From contig PJAB01000461.1 in the NCBI GenBank assembly GCA_002887195.1, forward strand, positions 1 to 26,291: 26,291 bases of DNA. Reading direction: 5' to 3'. Positions 1 through 8,200 of the stretch are shown here, in pieces (positions within the stretch are counted from its first letter, which is position 1; each line of letters starts with the position of its first letter). Source of the DNA: Chrysochromulina parva. Taxonomy: Eukaryota > Haptophyta > Prymnesiales > Chrysochromulinaceae. A model generated the notes under the pieces. The model did no database searches. It had not been told where the DNA came from and saw only the letters and a list, made by a program, of their open reading frames with translations. Made by a program: the position numbers and the translations under genes.

Positions 1-116
1 AAAACACAAAACACAGCCCTCAGGCGAGCAAGGCCAAAACACAAAAACACAAAACACACGCCCTGCGGGTGAGGCTAAAACACAAAAACACAAAGCGCCA
101 AAACACAGCACGGGGT
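1..116. repeat. AAAACAC-rich minisatellite
   Basis: About three degenerate units are visible. Each begins with A-rich blocks of the form AAAACACAAAAACAC and is followed by a GC-rich spacer of roughly 18-20 bases (GCCCTCAGGCGAGC..., then CGCCCTGCGGGTGAGGC..., then a shortened one). The array starts at the window edge, so its full length is unknown. It is not a TTAGGG or TTTAGGG telomere repeat. It lies beyond the 3' end of the minus-strand EXO1-like gene and holds no reading frame. It could equally be the edge of a larger satellite or a dispersed element. Confidence 0.75.
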
Positions 117-430
117 CAACAGTGTACGATCAGGACTTCAGGAGTCACTGACACTGTGGCACCGTGTGCGGTGTACCAGTCTTAACAAATTGAATGGTGC
201 GGAAGATAGCTGCCACGGGCGACGAGACGAGATGCAGATCCAGATCAATGATCATGGCGACAACCACAAATTCAATTTCAAACAGAAACAGCGGTGAGAT
301 CGGAGAAGTAACTTAGTATGAAGTACAACTCACGCGGGTCCGATCGTTACACAACGCGTTACCCGCCGTAACTTCCAAGTTTGTGCCGCCCGGCCGCGGG
401 TTTTTGTCACAGGATGTCCCACACTTGACA
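117..430. other. Intergenic 3' flank of the EXO1-like gene
   Basis: No gene is seen here. The stretch has a lower GC content than the coding regions, with AT-rich patches around 190-330, and should contain the 3' UTR and poly(A) site of the minus-strand EXO1-like gene ending at 431. I see no tRNA, no clear canonical poly(A) hexamer on the minus strand and no structured element. Confidence 0.5.
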
Positions 431-3400
431 CTAGCCGAGATGCACTAGCCTAGCACTTATCTGGCCATCGGGTGTCCAATCCGCGTCTCTGTTGACCGGC
501 ACCAGCTGTGCAGTGCGTTCGATGAGCACTCGAACGCCGGCGCCGCGGCCTCCCGCGGGCGGCTCCACCCGCGGCCGACGCGGCGGGGGGGGCTCTAGCG
601 CGGCATGTGAGCGGACGACCTTTTGGCGCGCACCCCCTCCTCCTACGTGTGAAGCCCCGTGTGAAGCCCTAGCTCGCTGTCGCACTTCGGCCAGCACGGC
701 GCGTGGCAGAGGCATCAGTGGCCGCATGAGCCGCAGCAGCTCTGTGAGAGGCGCGCGCAGCTCATGCGGTGGATGGGCGACGCGATAGCTCGTCACTCGG
801 AGGCGCATCTCTTGGCACGTGTTGCCTCCGCCGCGGCAGTCGCGCCGGCTCAGCAGGGCGGGCGTACAGCCGCATAGCCGGCCCGAGGGGCGGATGAGGT
901 CATTGAGCTCAGGCGCGAGCACGACGAGTGCCTCCGCCGGGACCGCCGGGATCAGGCTGACGAAGCGCTGCCAATCGAGCGGGTCGTGCGGCCCGGCACG
1001 CAGCGGCTGCAGCAGTGCCTGCCTCCAGCAGCACACCGTCGCTGCAAGCAGCGCTTCGTGCGCGGAGGGTGGCCATTGGGCCGCGGCCGGTAGGCTCTCA
1101 CGCCGGCGGCATTCGGTGCGCAGCCAGAGGAGCAGGGCGAGGGCGGGCCGCAGTGCCTTGAGGCACGCGGGCGAGTAGGAGGCGCAGGGAAGCCCCTTGG
1201 CGCTGGCCGACGCCGGTGGTGCACCGGCGGCGGCGGCGGCCTCTGCGGAGGCGGGAGCAGCGAGGAGCTCGGCGCTCAGTCCGAGCATGTCACTCACCAG
1301 AGCGTACAGAAGCCACGCACGCGTCGTCTCGGGGCACGTCGCGTCCTCGAGGCCCTCGAGAAGCGCCGGGCTCATGAGGAGAGCCACAGAGCCTGAAAAG
1401 GCCGCCGACTCGGCTATGATCGTGAGGGCAGTCGCGACAGCCGGAGGCGCTGCGGGTGTCTCAGCTGGCACAGCCGCTGGCACAGCCGCTGGCACAGCCG
1501 CTGGCACAGCCGCTGGCACAGCCGCAGGCACAGCGGAATGCGCCGAGGAAGCAACGCCCGAAGCGGCGGAACCAACCCGTGCTGCGGCGCGAGCGACGGC
1601 ACTGCGTGTGCTGGTAGACGCAACCTCGGAGCCCACAGCCAGCTGCGACGACGGTGCTTCTGTGGAGCTGCTCTCGCCTGCCGGCCGGCCCGCAACCGGC
1701 CGCGAGGGGGCCAGCGGCCGTGACGCTGGGCCCGGCTGCGAGCACAGCGGCTGCGAGCACAGCGGCTGCGAGCACAGCGGCTGCGAGCACAGCGGCTGCG
1801 AGCACGGCGCCCATGGGATGGCGCCAGCGCGAGGAGCCCACAGGGGCTGTGACTCGGACGACTGCATCGACGACGCCTGTCCAGCGAGCAAGGCCAGCGC
1901 CGCGAGGTCTGCCAGATCCTCCGCAGTGCCGCCAACGGCGCTGTCGGCCACCGCTGCCTCGTTCGCCGCCGCCGCCGCCGCTGCCGCCGCGTCCGTTTGC
2001 CAAGGCGCCTCGCCCTCGGCCGCAGCCGACTCCGAAAGTGCCATGATCACGTCCGGCGCTGAGTCCGCAGGCGCATCCATGGCAGCCGCGGCCGCCACGG
2101 CCGCTGCATTCGCCCGCTGCTGCTGGGCGGCCGCACCCTCTGCGCGCGCCTGGACCACGTGCTGCGAGACGTCCGAGATGGTGGGGAAGGAAGTGCGCGG
2201 CCGGAGAGTCATTGGGTCCAGGCTCGCCTCAGCACACACCAGACGTGCCATCTCGGGCGCGAGCATCCGGCCGAGGTGCTCAGGAGAGCGCTCGCCCGGC
2301 GGGAGCGCGTGCAGGTGCATGATCGCCTGGTGCTGCACGTCGAAGATGAGCGCGTGCCGGAAGACCTGGCGCACGCGCTCGCAATCAGTCGCAATCAGAC
2401 GCAATCAGACGCAATCAGTCGCAATCAGATGTCATCAGGGTGGCGCACCTGGCGCACGAGCTCGCAATCAGTCGCAATCAGTCGCAATCAGTCGCAATCA
2501 GATGTCATCAGGGTGGCGCACCTGGCGCACGCGCTCGGCGTCACGCTGGTACGCGGTGAGCTCTGCGTCGTCAAGCTTGAGGATCGTCCGCAGCGGCGGG
2601 TTGCGAAGCGCGCGTGCGAGCGAGCGGTGCTGGCGCAGCGCCTTATGTGCCGTCTTGATGCCCACCCCACCCTGTTTCTTCAGGTAGTCGGTGCCGCTGA
2701 GCACGCACAGCTCGGCAAAGAGGCCGGTGCGCCACGCGTCCCACTCGCCCACCCACTCGCCCTCGAATAAATGGCTGCCCTTGTCGTCCTCGGCGCTGCG
2801 CAGGTCGTCGAACTTGACGAGCTGCCCGGTGGCGCTCTCGAGGTCGAGCTTGTACATCGTGAGTGGGCAGCCGTACGGAAGCAGGTCCGAGTCCTCGCTG
2901 ATCGCAGCGGCACAATGGCCCTCGCGCACGAGGAAGGCGAGCTGCGGATCAGCCTCATACGGCGCGACGACGAAGGGCAGGCCGCGATGCCGCAGCTCGT
3001 CGATGAGCCGCATCGCCATCCACGGCTGCACCTTGGCCGCTTTCGCCAACTTGCTCGTCGCCTCCGACTCGTGCCCGCTCCGCAGCAGCTCCAGGCCCTC
3101 TTCGAGTGCCTTGCTGCGGAGCTCGCGGCGCTCGTCGCCGCTCTTCATCGGCAGCACAGCACCGTCGAACACAAAGAGCGGCCGCACCCCGTATTTCTCG
3201 AACGTAGCTATCAGCTTCAGTGGCTGATCGAGGAACCGATCGGTCGGCTGGCCGGCGAGCACGTCAAGCGGGCAGACAAAGAGGCCGCGATGGAGCCACG
3301 CCGAGGCGTCGATGGCGAGAGTCTGACCACAAAATTCGCTGAGCGAGACGCCCGATTGCACTATGGACTTGACGAAAGAGTGCAGACCCGCGACGCCCAT
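431..3400 (-). CDS. EXO1: EXO1-like 5'-3' exonuclease / flap nuclease (XPG/FEN1 family), two exons
   Basis: This is an XPG-family nuclease closest to exonuclease 1, which resects DNA 5'-3' in mismatch repair, double-strand-break processing and replication in the nucleus. I join exon 1 (3400-2522) to exon 2 (2365-431), giving about 937 residues. The start at 3400 is chosen because MGVAGL matches the family N-terminus, whose Gly2 is structurally needed; an upstream in-frame Met at 3478 would add 26 residues. Visible active-site acidic residues are D31, D79 (VFDG), E149 and D151 (PYEADPQ), D170 and D172 (SEDSDLLPYG) and D237 (SGTDYL), followed by the helix-hairpin-helix GVGIKTA. Exon 2 resumes with VFRHALIFD, the expected post-H3TH segment. 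The remainder is low-complexity Ala/Ser/Pro sequence with tandem QPLCS and VPAA repeats, then an unrecognised helical C-terminus. The nuclease domain is certain to family level. EXO1 rather than another XPG member is likely but rests on motif similarity. Confidence 0.88.
1464..1535 (-). repeat. 12-bp tandem repeat coding VPAA
   Basis: About six in-frame copies of GCTGGCACAGCC (plus-strand reading) encode VPAA repeats in the disordered middle of the EXO1-like protein. The unit is a multiple of three, so copy-number change keeps the frame. Confidence 0.85.
1733..1808 (-). repeat. 15-bp tandem repeat coding QPLCS
   Basis: Five nearly perfect copies of GGCTGCGAGCACAGC (plus-strand reading) encode repeated C-S-Q-P-L in the EXO1-like protein. 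The unit is in frame. The regularly spaced cysteines are unusual in a nuclear disordered region. Confidence 0.85.
2366..2521 (-). other. Predicted 156-bp spliceosomal intron made of two tandem units
   Basis: On the minus strand exon 1 ends GTGCGCCAG and the intron begins GTGCGCCACCC. It ends GAGCGCGTGCGCCAG before exon 2 GTCTTCC. Splicing is phase 0 and restores EXO1 continuity (ERVRQ joined to VFRHAL). The intron is exactly 83 + 73 bp, two copies of one unit, each starting at a CAG|GT boundary. The units contain 5 and 4 copies of a 10-bp iteron (TGATTGCGAC-like), so CTGAT, a match to the CTRAY branch-point consensus, recurs many times. Read-through meets an in-frame TGA soon after the donor (after VRHPDDI), so retention would truncate the protein. 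Confidence 0.8.
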
Positions 3401-3612
3401 TATATTATTAAATGACACCACGTAGAGCTCTTGCCTGGCTTTCGCAGAACGCTTGAGCCAGAGCCATGGCGGCGCCAAGCGCCAAGCCCTCGAGCCCCAG
3501 GCGTGAATTCACAGAGAGAATTTCGAACAGACCTGTTGAGTAATGGTGTGCTGTGAAGTGGCAGGCGCAGGTAGTGCCAAGCCAATTTCATCTAACTTCG
3601 CAACGCGTGTGA
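3401..3612. promoter_or_regulatory. Divergent intergenic region between the EXO1-like gene and the TSP3-loop gene
   Basis: The two genes are divergently transcribed and their shortest separation is about 210 bases (about 450 if the plus-strand gene starts at 3847). The region should therefore hold both promoters. Immediately upstream of the EXO1 start is an AT-rich run (TATTATTAAATGAC on the plus strand) that is more likely 5' UTR than a TATA box. I cannot assign individual elements. Confidence 0.4.
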
Positions 3613-4836
3613 TTGATAATCTCATCAGAGGCGAAATTCGCCTTACGCTCCGTGAGAGCCGCGAGTCGTCACCTCCCCGCCCGGCGCCCGACGAAGAGCC
3701 TCATCGAGCCTCACCAAGAAATGTACGCAGCGCGCCATCCGTCGCCGGGGAGGCGCTCTTCCGACGGATTCCCGACGGTGGGCTTTCGACGATCGTTCTC
3801 GCCCGCACTAACTAGGCCACATCAACCAGCACCTCGGCTGGCCGCGATGCGTGCGGCTCAGGCTGCGGAGGAGGCCGAGGCTGCTCTCGCGCATGCGGAT
3901 GCCCTCGCTGCGCGAGCTCAGGCGGCCGCACAGGACGCCGCGTTGATGGGTGTGGCGATTGGTCATGGCGGTTTCACCAACGAACTCTTGGAGCACTTTG
4001 GCATGAAGCTTGACATACTAGTGGCAGAGCTCCCCGAGGTTGAGCGGGCAAGCCCACTTGCGGCTCAGCATGCATTGAGCATTGTGGCCGTGCTCCTTAA
4101 CGCCGCCGCCGAGGCATCGAGGTCGGCAATGCGCGCCATTGACGCGATCGACATCGTGAACCACCTGCAAGACTCTGATCCGGCTGTGCAGCGTGCAGCA
4201 GTGGCATCCATCGGAGAGCTGGACCCATTCGCCCTGGCGCAGCACGCCAAGTCCATCTCGCAACAGATGACGGGGAGTGCGGGCAGCAAGCCAACGATAC
4301 CAGCAGCGCCACTAGCACCGGCACCGGTCCCAGAAATGACCGCCTCAGTGCCCGAGCCAACGCCGCCCGCAGCGGCAGCGTCAACGGCAACTGAGCCTGC
4401 TGAGATGGTCGCTGACGTCGAGACCGCCGACCCCAGTCCCGGAGCCTTGACAGAGGAGACCAAGGCGCAGCTCGCGGTTGATAAAGATGGTGACGGAGTG
4501 CCGGACGCCGCTAAGGCGCTCTTTTTCATGGTCGATGCCGATGGCGATGGCGTGAATGACGGCTTGCATTCAGACAAGCTTGGGCGGTTTGTGCCACAGC
4601 CAGGGCTCAAGAATGATCGTCCGTTCTACGTCAACGATGGCAACAGTACGTACTCACTCTGGTGGAATAGTGGCAGGTTCCGCATCGGCCTCACGGAGGA
4701 CTGCGGCGGGAATCGCGGCTGGTTGCGGGTTGCCTCGTCGGCGCCGATTCCGCCCTCGCATGGCTGGCAGGTCTGGTCGAAGACGGAGAAGACGTGGGTT
4801 GCCATGCACGGGCTGGTATGCAAGGAGGTCCCATGA
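3613..4836 (+). CDS. Protein with TSP3-like Ca2+ loops and a C-terminal Trp-rich module; function unknown
   Basis: The frame encodes up to 407 residues. The first 78 are Arg/Ser/Pro-rich and look like translated 5' UTR; an in-frame ATG at 3847 (MRAAQAAEEAEAAL) is a good alternative start and would give 329 residues. From there: an Ala/Glu-rich probable coiled coil; a helical stretch with a HEAT/ARM-like helix pair (IVNHLQDSDPAVQRAAVASI); an Ala/Pro/Thr linker; and two tandem acidic loops, DKDGDGVPDAA and DADGDGVNDGL, matching the D-x-D-x-D-G-x-x-D pattern of thrombospondin type-3 or EF-hand-like calcium sites. The C-terminal 80 residues (RPFYVNDG...WWNSGRFRIG...GWLRVAS...GWQVW) resemble a Trp/Gly-rich beta module I associate with algal and protist multidomain proteins, but I cannot name it. 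No signal peptide is seen. Calcium binding is an inference from the loops. Confidence 0.65.
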   Translation: MIISSEAKFALRSVRAASRHLPARRPTKSLIEPHQEMYAARHPSPGRRSSDGFPTVGFRRSFSPALTRPHQPAPRLAAMRAAQAAEEAEAALAHADALAARAQAAAQDAALMGVAIGHGGFTNELLEHFGMKLDILVAELPEVERASPLAAQHALSIVAVLLNAAAEASRSAMRAIDAIDIVNHLQDSDPAVQRAAVASIGELDPFALAQHAKSISQQMTGSAGSKPTIPAAPLAPAPVPEMTASVPEPTPPAAAASTATEPAEMVADVETADPSPGALTEETKAQLAVDKDGDGVPDAAKALFFMVDADGDGVNDGLHSDKLGRFVPQPGLKNDRPFYVNDGNSTYSLWWNSGRFRIGLTEDCGGNRGWLRVASSAPIPPSHGWQVWSKTEKTWVAMHGLVCKEVP

Positions 4837-5266
4837 GCACGCAACGTCGCTCGTCTCGGAAGAGCCTCCTCGACCGGCCCGCCGCATTCCTCATCGCCGC
4901 GGCGTGACCGCGTCGTGTGCGACCATGGAGCTGGAGACGCTCAGGATGTGTCTCGCGCAATCTCGCGTTCCTCAATACCTGGAGGCTCCGTTCAATTGGC
5001 TCTGTTCCACGGGCGATCGGCACCAAGCCACCAACAGCACAGTGAACAGATGTCAGATCACGAAGTGAGACTGACTGTATGTATTACATGTAAAGACGCT
5101 GTAAAGACTATTCTGTGCCCACTGTCAAGCCCAATTTGCTCTCGTCATCGAGTGGGCGTCCGTCTGTGTGAGGACGTCTCAAGAACTGGGTAATCTGGCC
5201 CGTCGATGACGACAGCAATTGGCCCGCCTTGGGCGTGCCCACCACACGACATCAAGCTTGCGCCAA
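4837..5266. other. Intergenic region between the TSP3-loop gene and the KDM3-like gene
   Basis: No convincing gene. It should contain the 3' UTR of the upstream gene and the promoter and 5' UTR of the next, both plus strand. Two TGTAA pentamers lie 11 bases apart (5089-5093 and 5100-5104). TGTAA is the poly(A) signal in green algae, but its use in this organism is unknown, so I note it without calling it. The downstream frame stays open upstream of its first ATG, which is at 5267. Confidence 0.4.
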
Positions 5267-8200
5267 ATGGATGCCAATACGCCATCGCGTCGGTCTGTGC
5301 GATCATCGACGACGCAAGGGAGAACGACTGAGGCTCTGATGGCCCAGCATCGCCCACCCCTCGAAGCAAACCCTGCTCCCGCAGCTCCTTTGCAAGAGGG
5401 CGAGATTCTGAAGACACAGGACAAACGGTGCACTGTCCCCGCGTTTGAGAGCCTGCCACCGTGCCTAGCGTGCTACGCCAACAAGCCCGGCGAGCACTGC
5501 CGCTTCCGCAAGAGCAGGCTCGTTGCTCTTGGACCTGCGGGGACCGTGCGATCACTGCAATCCTTCACATCTGGCTCTGGCTTTCGGCTCGTCGATCATG
5601 ATGTCGATAAACGTGACGATAAAAGTGCTGCCGATAAACGTGACGGTAAACGCGACGCGCGGCACGTTCTGCAGTACGCATGCAGCTCATTTTTGGAGGC
5701 ACTCAAGAGCGAGCAAGGCATGCTGCCCGAGGGTGCGTCGCTCACCATTGCCACTTCGCAGCTCGCTATCGGCTCAGCGGACCCGACCTCTGAGACGCGG
5801 GCGGCCTGCGAGCACACGAACGCGCCAGGTGAAAAGCAACTCTGCGATGGTTGCAACACGACTATATTCTGCTACTACGCCACGTGCCCAAACTGCGGCC
5901 TTGAGGCGTGCATGGCGTGCACGGATTCTTGGCGACGTGACGGGAAGGCCGCACATGTCGAGTGTCCGCACCCGATCGAGAGCTGGGCCTACTTTAGCCG
6001 CTTTGCGACCAAGGACCTCGCGGATCTGCAGCAGGCCGCGGCGGCGTGGTGTACAGCGGACGCCGGCCGAGCCACCGTCGATAAGGATGCTACTTCGTCA
6101 ACAGCGGCTGCGAGTGCTCCTGTCTGCTCCTCCCCCAGTGGCAGCCCGGCCTGCAGCGGCATAGGGAGTAGCGAAAGCAGCCGGCGGGCTCAGGCGCGCC
6201 ACCCGCAGCCGCTACGCCTCCGATTGGACGGCGTGCATGACGAGGAGCGGTTCCTCGCGATCTGGTCCAAGGGTGAGCCCATCGTGGGGGAAGGCGTGGG
6301 CGAGCGCCTCCACGAAAAGTGGACGCCTGACCACCTCTCATCACTGCTCGGTGAGTGGCAAGTGCCACTCATCGAGGTACGCAGTGGCAGAGTCTTTCAG
6401 CGGCCGCTCAAAGACTTTTTGAATGGCTTCCGCCACCCGGAGCAGCGGCCGCAGCCTCCGGAGACGCCGCACCCTAAACGCTCGAGGAAGCCGATGGGCG
6501 CCAAGGCTGCAGGTAGCATCCCCGTCGCCGAGCGAGCCATGCCAGAACATGGGGACGGCAGCGGCGAGCACGGTGCAAGTGTCGAAGCAAGTGTCGGCGC
6601 AAGTCCCAAATTAGGAAGCCCCAGTGCAAGTGCCGTTGGAATCGCTCCCCGCGGCGCACGCACAATCCCACCGAGCGGCGGGGCCGCGCCATGGCGCTGC
6701 GTGGACCCCTCCGAGGCATTGCTCAAGCTCAAGGACTGGCCAACCTCGTCAGATTTCGCCGAGCTGCTACCCGAGCACTTTGCCGACCTGATGCGGGCTC
6801 TGCCTCTCGCAGCCTACACAAAGCGTGACGGCGCGCTCAACCTCGCTTCCAAGCTGCCACGCTACTGCCTGCCGCCCGACCTTGGGCCCAAGATGTACCT
6901 CGGCTTTGGCGCTCTGACTCCCGAAGGCCGGTTTGTGCGTGCGTCCACCTCAGAGCGCCACGCGGCCGGCACGGGGCTGCACGTCGACATTGCAGATGCG
7001 GTCAACATCCTCTGCCACATCGAGCCTCTACGGGCGCCGTCCTGGGCGCCGCGATCTGGCGCCGGGGGGCTCGGAGGCCCCGTTGGCACTGAGGATGACG
7101 GCGGCACCCAGGACGGCGCCGCCGGTGGCCCCAGCAAGGGCGTCGAAGGCACGATGAAGGCTGAGTGCTCGCAAGGCGTCGCGGGCGAGGAGGAGGGCGA
7201 GGACGCGGAGGACGAGGGCGCGGAGGACGAGGAGGAGCTCCAGTGGCTGCTCGGCGAGGGGCAGACGGGTGGCGCGGTCTGGGATATCTGGCACGCGGAC
7301 GATGCCGAAACTATCTGCGCCTTTCTGAACCGCGTCGCCGCCGAAAAGGGCCTGCCACTGCCGGCCCATCCCATCCACGACCAGACCTTCTACATCAACG
7401 CGCGGCTGCGGAAGCGGCTCAAGGAGGAGGGTGTGGTGGGCTGGCGCTTCGTGCAGCGGCTCGGCGACGCGGTCTTTATTCCGTGTGGCTGCCCGCACCA
7501 GGTGCTCAACTTGCGCTCGTGTATCAAGGTCGCGATGGACTTCGTCTCACCCGAGCACATTGCACGCTGCCTCGCGCACACCGAGCAGTTTCGTCTACTG
7601 CCGCGTGGTCATGGACGGCGACAGGACACGCTGAGCACCAAGAGCGTGCTCCTCCATACCGTGGCACACGCGCTCCGCACAGCCGGCGTCTACGTGGCTC
7701 CTGGGTACGCTCTCGGCCCACCGCCCACGCTCGTTGGTGGCGAGGTCGAGTACAGCGTGGAGTACATCGCTGCCGAGCGGATGAAGGGCAACAAGCTGGA
7801 GTACAACGTCAAGTGGCTCGGCTACGAGGAGTGGACCTGGGAGCCAGCGCGGCACCTCAAGAACACGAAGGCACTTCTCGAATGGCAGGCCAAGAAGCAG
7901 CAGAATTTGACAGTTCCCGAGGAATGGGTGTGGCCCGTCGAGGGTGAGGGAATTGAGGTCGAGGTAGCGGTCAGCGAGGACACGCCTCCCGCGTGGGTGG
8001 GCGCCGAGGTCCTCGTCGTCCTCGTCGACGGCACCTTCCAGGCGCGCATCGTGCTGCCCGATGGATCGGACCAGTGGGAAGACTGGTTCTCGTGGAAAGA
8101 GGAGGGCAAGGACTGGCGCCGGCGGGCCCAGCAGCCGACGGCGGAAGGGGCCGCCTCGTGCCTGGCTTCGGAGTCTACCCATTCCAATGCGACGCACGCG

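Noticed and set aside
1..116. Telomeric repeat at the window start
   Set aside because: Units do not match TTAGGG or TTTAGGG types, and they include long GC-rich spacers.
2380..2510. Intron iterons read as a coding repeat in EXO1
   Set aside because: The frame meets TGA within seven codons of the donor, and the flanking exons join in phase only when the whole 156 bases are removed.
1197..2687. Long plus-strand open frame of 496 codons opposite the EXO1-like gene
   Set aside because: It is the antisense of EXO1 exon 2 and the intron. It is Ala/Ser-rich with translated repeats and no domain, while the minus strand carries nuclease motifs. GC-rich coding DNA commonly leaves the opposite strand open.
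5219..5266. Earlier TTG start for the KDM3-like protein
   Set aside because: Eukaryotic translation rarely starts at TTG and the first ATG follows at 5267, well upstream of all domains. The same logic moves the YVH1-like start from 9179 to 9350.
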